Source: Faecalicatena fissicatena
GTDB taxonomy: Bacteria; Bacillota; Clostridia; Lachnospirales; Lachnospiraceae
DNA length: 64,000 bases
Direction of reading: 5' to 3'
NCBI GenBank assembly: GCA_001028025.1
Contig: LDAQ01000009.1
Span: 62,001 to 126,000 of the forward strand
The notes under the pieces are model-generated. The model was given only the letters and a program-made list of their open reading frames with translations, searched no databases and had not been told where the DNA came from. A program made the position numbers and the translations under genes. This document shows positions 7,710 to 17,852 of this stretch, in pieces; positions within the stretch are counted from its first letter, which is position 1, and every line of letters begins with the position of its first letter.

Positions 7710-9212
7710 ATGGTAGCAAGAAAACAGGTGAAAAAACCAAGAATCGGTATTTATTCCATGGGACTTAAGCATTACTGGGGGCAGTTTCCGGGGCTGAGGG
7801 AACGTCTGATAGAATACGGCGAATTTATCGCAGGAAAGGTGCAGGAATTCGGCGCAGAAACCTGTTATTATGGATTAGTGGACTGTGAGCAGGAAGGAAA
7901 AAAAGCGGGAGAATATTTCAATGAAAACCATGTGGATCTAATTCTGGCTCATTCAGCGACTTATGTGACAAGTGCATCGGTTCTGCCTTTGCATCAGATC
8001 TGCAGCGCACCGGCAGTGATCCTGAACCTGCAGCCTGCGGCAAGGATTAACTATGAGAAGACAACGACCGGCGAATGGCTGGCGCACTGCGGTGCATGCC
8101 CTGTACCCGAGCTGTCCAATGCATTTAACCGTGCAGGGATCAAATACCGGGTCGTGAATGGCCTTCTGGGGCTGGACTATACACCTGGGATCTCTCTTGC
8201 TGACGAAGCCACCGCACAGCGCCCTGAAGCGAAGAGGGCATGGCGGCAGATCGAAGAATGGGTGCAGGCAGCCAAAGTAAAATGCAATCTCAGAGGGGCC
8301 AGATTTGGATTTCTGGGAAATACGTACAGCGGAATGCTGGATATGTACAGTGATTTCACCATGTTTCAGGCACAGACCGGCGCACATCTGCAGGTACTGG
8401 AGATGTGTGACCTGGACAGGCACCTGCAGGGGGTGACGGAAGAAGAGACAGCGGCAAAAAGAAAGGAAATCGAAGAATTCTTTACCATAAGCGAAGATGC
8501 GGCGGCAGATCCACTTGCGCAGAAGCCGACGGATGAACAGATGAACTGGTCGGCTAAAGTGGCGGCGGCGCAGGAAAAACTGGTGGAAGAGTTCGGCCTG
8601 GATGCGTTAACCTATTATTATCACGGGGCTCCGGGAGGGCATTACGAAGAAGTGCAGGGAGGCTTTATCGTAGGTCATTCTCTGCTGACTGCAAAGGGAA
8701 TCCCCTGCGCCGGTGAGGGCGATCTGAAGACCTGTCTTGCAATGAAGATATGCGATATCCTTGGAAAGGGCGGAAGTTTCTGTGAAATAGTCACTGTAGA
8801 CTATGAAGACGGTACAATACTTCTGGGGCATGACGGCCCGTTCCATCTCGAGATCGCGAAAGGAAAGCCGATCCTGAGAGGGATGGGGCTGTATCACGGA
8901 AAACAGGGAACAGGGGTGTCTGTAGAAGCCAAGGTGCGTACCGGAGACATTACTAACCTGGGGTGTTCCCAGACCATAGATGGAAAGTTGAAATTTATTA
9001 TATCGGAGGCAGAATCAACGGACGGTGACATCATGACCATAGGGAATACTCAGACCCCTGTAAAGTTCAGCAAGGATCCGGATTCCTATATGGATGAATG
9101 GTTTGCAGAGGCGCCGACCCATCATTTTGCAATGAGCATCGGGCATAATGCATCACTATATGAGAAAGTGGCAGATCTGCTTGAAATTCCGGCAGTTGTA
9201 CTGGACAGATAA
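7710..9212 (+). CDS. L-fucose/L-arabinose isomerase-like protein
   Basis: 500 residues with the fold signatures of the fucose/arabinose isomerase family. The N-terminal Rossmann-like region has R-I-G-I-Y-S-M-G and L-N-L-Q-P. The C-terminal half has metal- and substrate-site motifs such as G-H-D-G-P-F-H and G-H-N-A-S-L. Enzymes of this family interconvert aldoses and ketoses in the cytosol; L-arabinose, L-fucose or a related sugar would fit. It is a single-gene unit with AGGAGGAG before the ATG, and it is divergent from an AraC regulator. The nearby BMC and rhamnose genes hint at deoxysugar use, but no kinase or aldolase for that sugar is in this part of the window. The substrate is not decided. 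Confidence 0.75.
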   Translation: MVARKQVKKPRIGIYSMGLKHYWGQFPGLRERLIEYGEFIAGKVQEFGAETCYYGLVDCEQEGKKAGEYFNENHVDLILAHSATYVTSASVLPLHQICSAPAVILNLQPAARINYEKTTTGEWLAHCGACPVPELSNAFNRAGIKYRVVNGLLGLDYTPGISLADEATAQRPEAKRAWRQIEEWVQAAKVKCNLRGARFGFLGNTYSGMLDMYSDFTMFQAQTGAHLQVLEMCDLDRHLQGVTEEETAAKRKEIEEFFTISEDAAADPLAQKPTDEQMNWSAKVAAAQEKLVEEFGLDALTYYYHGAPGGHYEEVQGGFIVGHSLLTAKGIPCAGEGDLKTCLAMKICDILGKGGSFCEIVTVDYEDGTILLGHDGPFHLEIAKGKPILRGMGLYHGKQGTGVSVEAKVRTGDITNLGCSQTIDGKLKFIISEAESTDGDIMTIGNTQTPVKFSKDPDSYMDEWFAEAPTHHFAMSIGHNASLYEKVADLLEIPAVVLDR

Positions 9213-9267
9213 AGAAACAGGAAAGTGAATCAGGCGCGGGGCCTGCCTGTAAACGCCTTATTGGCGG

Positions 9268-11298
9268 TCAGAGCACCTGGCGCCTGTATTCTTCGGGGGA
9301 GTAGCCGAACCGTTCTTTGAATTCGGCAAAGAACTGCTGGGGATCGCTGTAACCGCATTCTCTGGCTATTTCGTAGGTATTTATCTCAGGGCGGGACAGC
9401 AGAGTCATAGCCTGGATAAAATGACTCTCTTTCAGCAGATCTTCAGGGCTGTTTTCTTCATTAACGTCGATTAGTCCGTCCTGGGGGTAGCGGGCCGGCA
9501 GCCGAATCTCCACCTCTGTTCCGCTTCCGCAGGTGCTGGTATAGGTCAGTCCGTATTCCAGTCCGTACATCAGCTGCAGCCGGCGGTGGGTATTATAAAC
9601 TGCGATATTGGAGCCTTTTCCTTTGGAGGTGCCGCGGCCGGTCAGTATGTCATTCAGCTTTTCTTCTGCAATTCCCACTCCGTCGTCGGAGATCAGAATC
9701 ACGATATCTTCCCCGTCCAGCCATCCGGCAAGCACGATGGTGCCCTGCTTGGACTCTTTTTCCAGGATGCCGTGGAGGACGCAGTTCTCAATTACAGGCT
9801 GGAATGTCAGCTTTGGTATGGAATATTCCTGCAGGTTGTCCGGGATGTCAATAAGAAAATCAATGGTGTCATGAAAACGCATATTCTGCAGCTGAACATA
9901 GATGGATACGTGCTCCAGTTCATCAGCTATTGTACTGAGGCTCTGTTTTCTGCTCAACGTCAGCTTATAGAAACGCGACAGCTTCTGGATCGCTGAGGTT
10001 ACATCCTGGGATCGTCCCTGCTGGGACAGCCAGTTGATCATATCCATAGTATTATACAGAAAATGCGGATTGATCTGCGCCTGCAGAGAATTAAACTCGG
10101 CTACACGCAGGTCCTCGGCAGCCTTTGCCTGATCATCCATAAGCTGGTTGATAACGCGGGTCATATAATTATAGGTGGAGATCAGATCTCCAATCTCATC
10201 ATGGGTATCCGCATCGGGCAGTGCCACAGGAGGACCGATTCTGGACTTTGTCATCTGATTGATGACTGCGGACAGTCGGTTTGTAATGGAGTGGGACAGC
10301 AGTGTGGCAATGAGAAACGCAATCAGGATACATGCCACATAGACCAGGATAAAGCCGGCCATAATGCTTATACTTTTCGAGATCATAGGCTGGGAAGGCA
10401 TGGCGACCACCATATACCAGTCCGTGTTTTTTATACTGTAAAAACCGGCGTATACATCCTCACCCAAAACACGCTTTAAAATAAAGTTATTAGAGGACAT
10501 AAAATGTTCCTGCACTTCATCGTATCCGAAATGATATGCACCGGACAGCGCCTGATCCGATGTGGCGACAAGACTGTCCCTGTCATTGATGATGTAAGCC
10601 ACATTACTGCTGGAGGACAGGTTGTCCTTGAGCAGGCGGTCGAAGTAATCCTGAGAAAAATAAATCGCAAGATAGCAGGGAACCCGCTCGCCTTCATAAA
10701 TGATACTTGATTTTGTTATGTATGCCATATCTCCATTATGTTTGATCTCATAAGAACCGAGATAAAACGAAGGGCAGAAGAGGGAACGGAGTGAGGGTGT
10801 TCCATTGAATATACCGTACCAGTAAGTTCCCCATGCGTTATTGATCGGCAGAACCGTTTTGCACATCGGATAATTCGAAAAGATCCTGTCTGTTCTGGGG
10901 ATATCCATATACAGTTTAACATCTGTAATAAGAACATCATCGGCAGCATTTTTAATCGTATTCAAAAACACATCTGCAGACTCGGAATCTGCAAGGTCAT
11001 TCAGCGCTTCTGTACGGGCGGAGCTGACGATCTGGTGGTAAAATTCTTCGCTCGTCAGCTGGTCATGGAACTGGAGTATGCCAGAGACAGCATCCTCGAT
11101 CAGAGGAGCAGTCTGCGTAGATGCATTCTGCTCTGTGCGGATGTTGTCGGCGATGATCATGTCATAGAGCTTAGTGTAGAAAAAGACGGCAAGCACAATC
11201 ATGGGGATCGTCGCGATCACCAGATGGGTAAGCGTAAACTTGGTCTGCAGCTTCAGCTTCTTATAAAAACTGCCTCTTCTTTTTGTAAATAGTCTCAT
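9268..11298 (-). CDS. YesM-type sensor histidine kinase with C-terminal AraC-like half HTH
   Basis: 676 residues. TM1 is at about 22-42, an extracytoplasmic dCache-like region at 45-300, TM2 at about 308-335 and a HAMP linker near 335-390. The His_kinase segment has N-P-H-F-L-Y-N with His412, and the HATPase has an N-box around 501-510 and D-D-G-V-G-I at 538-543. Unusually, residues 626-676 match the second helix-turn-helix of an AraC DNA-binding domain (I-A-R-E-C-G-Y-S-D-P-Q-Q-F and F-G-Y-S-P-E-E-Y-R). The gene overlaps the response regulator by 4 bp (ATGA). The pair is divergent from a rhamnose-type transporter and probably controls it. Confidence 0.88.
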   Translation of the reverse strand: MRLFTKRRGSFYKKLKLQTKFTLTHLVIATIPMIVLAVFFYTKLYDMIIADNIRTEQNASTQTAPLIEDAVSGILQFHDQLTSEEFYHQIVSSARTEALNDLADSESADVFLNTIKNAADDVLITDVKLYMDIPRTDRIFSNYPMCKTVLPINNAWGTYWYGIFNGTPSLRSLFCPSFYLGSYEIKHNGDMAYITKSSIIYEGERVPCYLAIYFSQDYFDRLLKDNLSSSSNVAYIINDRDSLVATSDQALSGAYHFGYDEVQEHFMSSNNFILKRVLGEDVYAGFYSIKNTDWYMVVAMPSQPMISKSISIMAGFILVYVACILIAFLIATLLSHSITNRLSAVINQMTKSRIGPPVALPDADTHDEIGDLISTYNYMTRVINQLMDDQAKAAEDLRVAEFNSLQAQINPHFLYNTMDMINWLSQQGRSQDVTSAIQKLSRFYKLTLSRKQSLSTIADELEHVSIYVQLQNMRFHDTIDFLIDIPDNLQEYSIPKLTFQPVIENCVLHGILEKESKQGTIVLAGWLDGEDIVILISDDGVGIAEEKLNDILTGRGTSKGKGSNIAVYNTHRRLQLMYGLEYGLTYTSTCGSGTEVEIRLPARYPQDGLIDVNEENSPEDLLKESHFIQAMTLLSRPEINTYEIARECGYSDPQQFFAEFKERFGYSPEEYRRQVL

Positions 11299-12866
11299 CC
11301 CAGCATCTTCTCCCTGTATTTTGATGGGGTCAGCCCCGTGAATTTTTTAAAACTTTTACTAAAATAATTGCCGTTGCTATAGCCGACTCTGGATGAAATA
11401 TCCGTAATCTGATAGCGGGCGTCACTTAAGAGCTGCATCGCCTTTTCCATGCGGTATTCCGTCAGATACTGATTCAGGGTCTGACCCGTCTGGCTCTTAA
11501 AATAAGTACAGACATAAGAGGCTGAGAGATACACATGATCGCTGATTTCCTTGATGGAGAGTGTATCATCGGTATAATGCCTGTTGATATAGTCCTTGAT
11601 CAGAAAGATCGTAGAATCCTCGGGTACATAGGTGCTGATGCCTGTAAAAAACTGCTCCGTCCGAGAGCACAGCATCTCGTGGAGTTCCTGGTAGGTAAAG
11701 CAGCGTTCAAGGTGGTCGATGATGCTCTCCCTGGAACTGTTCACCGATGGATCATGACTTAGCTTCAGTGCCCGGCGGCTGTCATTGATACTGATGAAAA
11801 GTTTATAGTAGATATCCTTTACCTGATTGGGCAGAAAGATCCTGTTCTCTGAATAGCAGAGATACAGCTGATCCAGCAGCCCGGTGCAGGCGTTCTGGTC
11901 CCTGGAAAGAAGGGCCTCCTTAAAATCCGCGGCAATCTTTTCCGTCTGTTCCTGGGCGCCTGGCTCTGTTCCGGGCGTCCTTTCCATGTCTGATGCTGCC
12001 AGAAGTGTTCCCGGGCTGAAAAAGAAGCTGCTCTGGAGCATCACAACAGCTGTGGTATAAGAGTGATATACCCGGCTGATCCCGGTTACCGTGTCCCCCC
12101 GCCCGATAAAAAAATCTCCCAGCGGCAGAAATTGTTCTTTGAGACAGTTCTCCACGGCGGACAAGGCCACCGGGGAAGGCGTGCTGTTTCCCAAGACATG
12201 AAACACATGATATACAGCATGTATCTGGATGTAAAATACATGCAGGTGATAATGAGTAAGATAGCCGGTCAGGTCATCTCTTATATTGCGCAGCTGTGTG
12301 CCGTCAGGTTCGGATGCCTTAAGCCTGACAATATATGTAGTAAAGGTGCTCCCCGGCATCAGGCGGAGCGAAAGTTCTTCGGTCAGTCGGCTGATCTGCT
12401 CTGTATTTTCCTTATAAGGTCTGGTAAGAAGCAGGGCTAGATGGGATGCTGTCTCCATGGAATATAGATTCTCATTCTGCCTCGTGCGCAGATTTTTCTC
12501 CCGCCGTTCGATGGCTTCCAGTACAGCCTCTTTGATTTCATCGGGATTCAGCGGCTTTTCCACATAATTAATGGCTTTCAGCTTGATGGCAGCTTTCAGG
12601 TATTCTTTGTCAGAATAGCCGCTCATAAAAATGACGCTGGTATCCGGAAGAAATTCCTCCAGACGCTCAACCATCTGGATTCCGTCCATGCGGGGCATGC
12701 GGACATCGCACAGAATAATGTCCGGTTTCTGGGAGCGGGCTATGTTCAGCGCATTCACTCCATCATCAGCCTGGAATATCTGCTCAATCCCCAGGGAACT
12801 CCAGTCAAGAGACGCAATGAGTCCTTCACGGGTTAATTCTTCGTCATCCACAATCAATAATCTCAT
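11295..12866 (-). CDS. YesN-type response regulator with AraC DNA-binding domain
   Basis: 523 residues. The REC domain (1-120) carries Asp54 in I-L-C-D-V-R-M-P and the Lys of E-K-P-L-N-P. A long middle region (about 130-410) has no recognised domain. A complete AraC double HTH follows (about 420-523), ending G-L-T-P-S-K-Y-R-E-K. It is first in the operon and translationally coupled to the kinase. The ABC operon that starts 289 bp away on the other strand is the natural target. Confidence 0.9.
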   Translation of the reverse strand: MRLLIVDDEELTREGLIASLDWSSLGIEQIFQADDGVNALNIARSQKPDIILCDVRMPRMDGIQMVERLEEFLPDTSVIFMSGYSDKEYLKAAIKLKAINYVEKPLNPDEIKEAVLEAIERREKNLRTRQNENLYSMETASHLALLLTRPYKENTEQISRLTEELSLRLMPGSTFTTYIVRLKASEPDGTQLRNIRDDLTGYLTHYHLHVFYIQIHAVYHVFHVLGNSTPSPVALSAVENCLKEQFLPLGDFFIGRGDTVTGISRVYHSYTTAVVMLQSSFFFSPGTLLAASDMERTPGTEPGAQEQTEKIAADFKEALLSRDQNACTGLLDQLYLCYSENRIFLPNQVKDIYYKLFISINDSRRALKLSHDPSVNSSRESIIDHLERCFTYQELHEMLCSRTEQFFTGISTYVPEDSTIFLIKDYINRHYTDDTLSIKEISDHVYLSASYVCTYFKSQTGQTLNQYLTEYRMEKAMQLLSDARYQITDISSRVGYSNGNYFSKSFKKFTGLTPSKYREKMLG

Positions 12867-13154
12867 AATATCGGTTCTCCTTCGTACTCGGAATGTTCCT
12901 TCAGCCCTGCTGCTGCAAGGCGCTGCGGGGTAATGTATCCTGCTGGCACCGGGCCTGGGAACAGGTTCCGTGAATATGGAAGTTTCATATATAAATACTG
13001 CATGTTTCTATTCTAACAAAATCCATCCGTAAAATCTATAAATAATATCGTGCAAGGCAACACAAAAATAATTTACCCATAATCGAAAAATTTTGCTGTT
13101 TTAGAAAAAGTTTATAACTGATACACTTATTTTAGAAAGGAAAAGGAGGGAAAC
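12867..13154. promoter_or_regulatory. Divergent control region between YesN/YesM and the rhamnose-type ABC operon
   Basis: 288 bp, clearly AT-rich in the half next to the transporter. Weak promoter-like elements occur near 13093-13118 (TTGCTG and TATAAC, poorly spaced), consistent with an activator-dependent promoter. A good Shine-Dalgarno (AAAGGAGGG) precedes the ATPase start. I see no clear operator repeat. Confidence 0.4.
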
Positions 13155-14648
13155 ATGGTGTCTGAATATGTTTTGGAATTAAAAGGTATTACAAAAATAT
13201 TTCCTGGCGTTAAGGCTTTGGACAATGTGCATTTCCAGCTCAGAAAAGGTGAAGTCCATGCATTAATGGGCGAGAACGGGGCCGGCAAATCTACATTCAT
13301 CAAAGTGATTACCGGAGTACATAAAGCAGAAGAAGGCGAGATGTTCCTGGACGGTAAGAAGGTTGACTTCAAAGGCCCCAGGGATGCACAGGCGGCCGGC
13401 ATTGCGGCGGTTTACCAGCATCCGACATCTTATCCGGATCTGACTGTGGCAGAGAATATCTTCATGGGCCACGAAATTATCAGCAGAGGAATGATTCAGT
13501 GGAAGAAGATGAACGAGGAGGCCGGAAAACTTCTGGCGCAGCTAAACGCAGACTTTAAGCCCACAGATGAGATGGGAGCTTTGAGCGTGGCACAGCAGCA
13601 GATGGTGGAGATTGCAAAGGCGCTTTCTACAAATGCCAGAATTATTATTCTCGATGAGCCTACTGCAGCGCTGACCAAGAACGAATCAGAGGAGCTGTAC
13701 CGAATCGTCGACAAGCTGAAAGAGAGCGGCGTTTCCGTTATCTTCATCTCCCACCGCTTTGAAGATATGTACCGCCTGGCAAGCACGGTTACCGTGTTCC
13801 GTGATTCACAGTATATCGGCACTTATGATGTGGATGGAATCACGAACGCAGATCTGATAAAAGCGATGGTTGGACGTGAGATCAAAGATCTGTTCCCGAA
13901 ACCGGAAGTGCAGATCGGGCCGGAAGTACTCCGTGTGGAAGGTCTTTCCAGACTGGGATATTTCAAGAATGTCTCCTTTGGCGTCCGTGCAGGCGAGATT
14001 GTTGGACTGACGGGTCTGGTTGGTGCCGGGCGTACAGAGGTCGTGGAGAGTGTCTGCGGTATTACGAAGCCGGATTCCGGAAAAGTATTTCTGGAAGGTA
14101 AGGAAACACATATCAAACAGCCGTCAGATGCCATGAGGCAGGGGATCATCCTTCTTCCGGAAGACCGTCAGAAAGAAGGCCTGATTATGAGTTGGGGCCT
14201 CGGCAGGAACGTAACGCTCCCGACCATGAGCAAATATGCAAAGCATGGCTTTAACGATGAGAAGAAAGAACGCGAAATCGCGAAGAAACTTCTGGAAGAT
14301 GTAGATACAAAAGCGGTTACGATCTTCGATCCCGCGACATCACTCTCTGGAGGAAATCAGCAGAAGGTCGTAGTAGCAAAGGCACTTGGACAGGAGATGA
14401 AGGTTGTCATCATGGATGAGCCGACAAAGGGTGTTGATGTCGGTGCAAAAGCAGAGATCTATCAGATCATGGGCGATCTGGCCAAACTCGGATATGCGAT
14501 TATCCTGATCTCTTCTGAAATGCCGGAGATCCTCGGTATGAGCGACAGAATCGTTGTGATGTGCAGCGGAAAAGTAACTGGTGAACTGAACCGCGGTGAA
14601 GCAACTCAGGAGGGCATTCTTGAGCTGGCTATGGAAAAATCAAAATAA
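13155..14648 (+). CDS. Sugar ABC transporter ATP-binding protein (RhaT/RbsA type, double ATPase)
   Basis: 497 residues with two fused ATPase domains. The first has Walker A G-E-N-G-A-G-K-S-T (about 35-43), a modified signature (L-S-V-A-Q-Q-Q) and Walker B I-I-L-D-E-P. The second has a degenerate Walker A (G-L-V-G-A-G-R-T-E) and a good signature L-S-G-G-N-Q-Q-K. This is the layout of CUT2 monosaccharide importers (ribose, xylose, galactose, rhamnose). The order ATPase, permease, permease, binding protein, then rhamnose mutarotase matches rhamnose importers. Confidence 0.92.
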   Translation: MVSEYVLELKGITKIFPGVKALDNVHFQLRKGEVHALMGENGAGKSTFIKVITGVHKAEEGEMFLDGKKVDFKGPRDAQAAGIAAVYQHPTSYPDLTVAENIFMGHEIISRGMIQWKKMNEEAGKLLAQLNADFKPTDEMGALSVAQQQMVEIAKALSTNARIIILDEPTAALTKNESEELYRIVDKLKESGVSVIFISHRFEDMYRLASTVTVFRDSQYIGTYDVDGITNADLIKAMVGREIKDLFPKPEVQIGPEVLRVEGLSRLGYFKNVSFGVRAGEIVGLTGLVGAGRTEVVESVCGITKPDSGKVFLEGKETHIKQPSDAMRQGIILLPEDRQKEGLIMSWGLGRNVTLPTMSKYAKHGFNDEKKEREIAKKLLEDVDTKAVTIFDPATSLSGGNQQKVVVAKALGQEMKVVIMDEPTKGVDVGAKAEIYQIMGDLAKLGYAIILISSEMPEILGMSDRIVVMCSGKVTGELNRGEATQEGILELAMEKSK

Positions 14649-14664
14649 GGAGGAAATGGGAAAG

Positions 14665-15657
14665 ATGAAAGAAAAAAAATCTATCTGGAAAAAAATCACC
14701 GGCTCCCGTGAAGCAAGCCTTCTGATCGTTTTGATTATCCTCTGTGTGGTCATTTCATTTAGAAGCCCGTCCTTCATGACGCTGAAATCTATTTCAGATA
14801 TGCTTAAGAATAACGCAGTTATCATGATTATGACACTGGGAATGCTGGGTGTGCTGCTGTTGGGCGGCATCGATATATCAATCGCATCAACACTTGCATT
14901 TTCGGGTATGTCAGTCGGAATGCTGCTGAAGTACAACGTCGTAGAAAACGCATTTCTGCTGTTTGTGATTGCAATTGGAATCGGGGCATTATGCGGGCTG
15001 GTTGTCGGGCTAGTCATTGCAAAAGGGAAGGTGCTGCCGATCATTGCAACGATGGGATTCATGTACATATACCGTGGCATGGCCTACATGATAGGAAACA
15101 GCCAGTGGGCAAGCGCAGAGAACCTGGGAGACTTTAAAAACTTTGCTCTGGGCAAGGTTCTCGGAATCAATAATGTTGTATTAATCATGTTTGCATGTTA
15201 TATTATATTCTTCGTTGTTATGAAATGGACAAAAGTAGGAAGAAAAGTCTATGCGGTAGGAAGTAACCGTGAAGCTGCGGCAATATCCGGTATTAATACT
15301 TCTAATGTGGAACTGATGGTTTATACGGTAATGGGAACTCTGGCCGGACTGTGCGGCGCCCTGGCGGTTGCAGTTTACTCTTCTGCACAGCCGAATATGC
15401 TGTATGGAAAGGAAATGGATGTCATTGCAGCTTGTGTCATAGGTGGTGTAAGTATGACAGGCGGACGCGGAAGCGTTGTGGGAGCCTTCCTTGGATCCCT
15501 GATCCTGGCGATTATCGCAAAAGCACTTCCTCTTGTAGGAATCGATTCTATTGCACAGAATACGGTAAAGGGTGTTATCATATTAGTCGTTGTTATTCTG
15601 AATGTCGTAACACAGCGTGTAATGGATAAAAATAATCTGAAAGGAAGGGAGATGTAA
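14665..15657 (+). CDS. CUT2 sugar ABC transporter permease (RhaP/RhaQ-like) 1
   Basis: About 330 residues of BPD_transp_2 type with eight to ten hydrophobic segments. It contains the family motif L-L-G-G-I-D-I-S near residue 70 and the cytoplasmic loop G-R-K-V-Y-A-V-G-S-N-R-E-A-A near 190-203, which contacts the ATPase. Two ATGs are possible, 14656 and 14665. I chose 14665 because the AAGGAGG at 14647-14653 is only 2 nt from the first. It is one of two permeases of the importer. Confidence 0.88.
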   Translation: MKEKKSIWKKITGSREASLLIVLIILCVVISFRSPSFMTLKSISDMLKNNAVIMIMTLGMLGVLLLGGIDISIASTLAFSGMSVGMLLKYNVVENAFLLFVIAIGIGALCGLVVGLVIAKGKVLPIIATMGFMYIYRGMAYMIGNSQWASAENLGDFKNFALGKVLGINNVVLIMFACYIIFFVVMKWTKVGRKVYAVGSNREAAAISGINTSNVELMVYTVMGTLAGLCGALAVAVYSSAQPNMLYGKEMDVIAACVIGGVSMTGGRGSVVGAFLGSLILAIIAKALPLVGIDSIAQNTVKGVIILVVVILNVVTQRVMDKNNLKGREM

Positions 15658-15659
15658 TC

Positions 15660-16670
15660 ATGGCAGGAAAATCCGGAAGAACCATTGTCAATGTGCCTGA
15701 AAAATCATGGAAGAAAACACTTCTTTGCTGGGAAGGCATGCTGGTAGTATTATTTATCTTAATCAACATTTTTTGCGCAAGTATCTCCCAGAGCTATCAG
15801 GTGTCCAATGTACTCAGAGAGATGCCAAAGTATCTGACAGAAGTGTTTTTGATGCTTCCGATGGCATATATACTGATTCTTGGAGAAATTGATATTTCTG
15901 TAGGCGCCACAGTCTGCCTGTCGGCAACTGTGACATGTATGGTCTGCAACAAAGATATGCCGTTTATTGTAGTTGTTCTGACGGCTCTGCTGGTCGGAAC
16001 GGTCTGCGGACTGGTGAATGGTCTGATCCTTACGAGATTTACAGAACTGCCTCCTATGATTGTAACACTGGGAACGCAGATCGTATTCAGAGGAATTGCA
16101 GAAATTGCTCTTGGAAGCGGCGGATCCATTTCCTTAAGCAATGCAGACGGATTTAGGATGATCGCAGGAAAAGTCGGGATGATCCCTTATATTCTTTTCG
16201 TGGTCATTATATTTGCAGTGATCTTTACTGTGGTACTGAGCAAGACGACCTTCGGAAGAAGCGTATATGCAATCGGCTCCAACAGGCTGGCAGCCTACTA
16301 CTCCGGAATCCATGTACAGAAAATCCGCCTGATCATCTACATGGTCATGGGATTCATGGCAGGGCTCGCAGCTCTGTTCCTTACCTCGGTACTTTACGGA
16401 GCCAACACTACCACAGGCAACGGCTTCGAGCTGGATGCCATTGCGATGGCAGTATTCGGAGGAATCTCAACTGCCGGCGGGAAGGGCAAGTTACAGGGCG
16501 GTATCATTTCCGCTTTCATCATCATCTGTCTGAGAATTGGTCTTGGACAGATCAACATGAACCCACAGCTGATTCTGATTATATTAGGCGCGCTGCTGAT
16601 TCTGGCCGTATTACTGCCGAATATCGGAGGAGAATTAAAGTTAAAGAAAAAAGCTGCATCAGTGAAATAA
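15660..16670 (+). CDS. CUT2 sugar ABC transporter permease (RhaP/RhaQ-like) 2
   Basis: 336 residues, paralogous to the preceding permease: L-I-L-G-E-I-D-I-S-V-G near residue 65 and G-R-S-V-Y-A-I-G-S-N-R-L-A-A near 200. It starts 3 bp after the previous stop, so translation is coupled. A weak hairpin, GCACC/GGTGC, lies in the 78 bp before the binding-protein gene; it may allow separate expression levels, as is common for transporter operons. Confidence 0.88.
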   Translation: MAGKSGRTIVNVPEKSWKKTLLCWEGMLVVLFILINIFCASISQSYQVSNVLREMPKYLTEVFLMLPMAYILILGEIDISVGATVCLSATVTCMVCNKDMPFIVVVLTALLVGTVCGLVNGLILTRFTELPPMIVTLGTQIVFRGIAEIALGSGGSISLSNADGFRMIAGKVGMIPYILFVVIIFAVIFTVVLSKTTFGRSVYAIGSNRLAAYYSGIHVQKIRLIIYMVMGFMAGLAALFLTSVLYGANTTTGNGFELDAIAMAVFGGISTAGGKGKLQGGIISAFIIICLRIGLGQINMNPQLILIILGALLILAVLLPNIGGELKLKKKAASVK

Positions 16671-16748
16671 CCTGTATTTATTAACCTGATACCAGGCACC
16701 GGGAAAGGTGCTTTGTATACAACAAAATTCCATAGGGAGGAAAAAAGC

Positions 16749-17834
16749 ATGAAGAAAAAAGTTTTAAGCGTACTGTTATGTGTAGCAATGGCAGCAACAC
16801 TGGCTGTAGGATGCGGATCAAAAGATGAGGGCACCAAAGGCAGCGGTTCTGACACAAAGACAGAAGACACAGCAAAAGATGACAGCAGTGATTCAGGAAA
16901 GAAGACTTATGCAATCGTAACAAAGTCAGCAGGAAATCCTTACAATGAAAAAGAAGCAGAAGGATTCCAGGAAGTAATCGAAGCAGAAGGCGGAGAGTGT
17001 ATCGTAAAGCATCCTGAGGCTGCTACAGCCGACGCACAGGTATCCGTTATCCAGTCACTGATTTCCCAGGGTGTGGATTCTATCTGTATCGCTGCAAACG
17101 ATGAGAATGCTCTTCAGGCTGCACTGGAAGAAGCAATGGACGCAGGAATCAAAGTATCCTGCCTTGACTCCAAAGCAAATGCTGACAGCCGCCAGACATT
17201 CGTAAACCAGGCTGGTACTACAGAGATCGGCCAGGCTCTGATGGATGCCATTCTGGACATCACAGGCGGAGAAGGACAGTGGGCAATTCTTTCAGCTACA
17301 TCACAGGCAACGAACCAGAATGCATGGATCGATGCTATGAAAGAGATCATGAAAGAAGACAAATACTCCAAACTGGAACTTGTAGAAGTCGCTTACGGCG
17401 ATGACGAACCGCAGAAATCTACAGACCAGACACAGGCTCTGTTATCCAAATACCCTGACCTGAAAGTAATCTGCGCACCTACAACAGTTGGTATCAACGC
17501 AGCTGCTAAGGTTCTTCAGGACGAGAAATCTTCCGTAAAACTGACAGGACTTGGATTACCTTCAGAAATGGCTGAATACATCGGTGATGATGACGCTCAT
17601 TCCTGCCCGTATATGTATCTGTGGAATCCGATCGACGTTGGACGCCTCGGAGCTTACACATCAATCGCTTTAGTTGACGGAACAATCACAGGAGCAGCAG
17701 GAGACGAATTCACAGCAGGAGATATGGGAGACTACACAGTAGTAGAAGCATCCGACGGAGGAACAGAAGTTATCCTTGGTGCACCATTCAAATTCGATCC
17801 ATCAAACATCGACGAGTGGAAAGACGTTTACTAA
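16749..17834 (+). CDS. Sugar ABC transporter substrate-binding lipoprotein (RhaS-like)
   Basis: 361 residues from the ATG at 16749 (GGGAGG upstream; an open frame from 16713 is not needed). The signal peptide ends in a lipobox L-A-V-G-C, followed by an acidic, Ser/Lys-rich linker and a type-1 periplasmic-binding fold of the ribose/rhamnose class. Immediate linkage to rhamnose mutarotase makes L-rhamnose the likely ligand; other deoxysugars cannot be excluded. A strong terminator follows. Confidence 0.88.
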   Translation: MKKKVLSVLLCVAMAATLAVGCGSKDEGTKGSGSDTKTEDTAKDDSSDSGKKTYAIVTKSAGNPYNEKEAEGFQEVIEAEGGECIVKHPEAATADAQVSVIQSLISQGVDSICIAANDENALQAALEEAMDAGIKVSCLDSKANADSRQTFVNQAGTTEIGQALMDAILDITGGEGQWAILSATSQATNQNAWIDAMKEIMKEDKYSKLELVEVAYGDDEPQKSTDQTQALLSKYPDLKVICAPTTVGINAAAKVLQDEKSSVKLTGLGLPSEMAEYIGDDDAHSCPYMYLWNPIDVGRLGAYTSIALVDGTITGAAGDEFTAGDMGDYTVVEASDGGTEVILGAPFKFDPSNIDEWKDVY

Positions 17835-17852
17835 AATTTTACAACTCCATAA

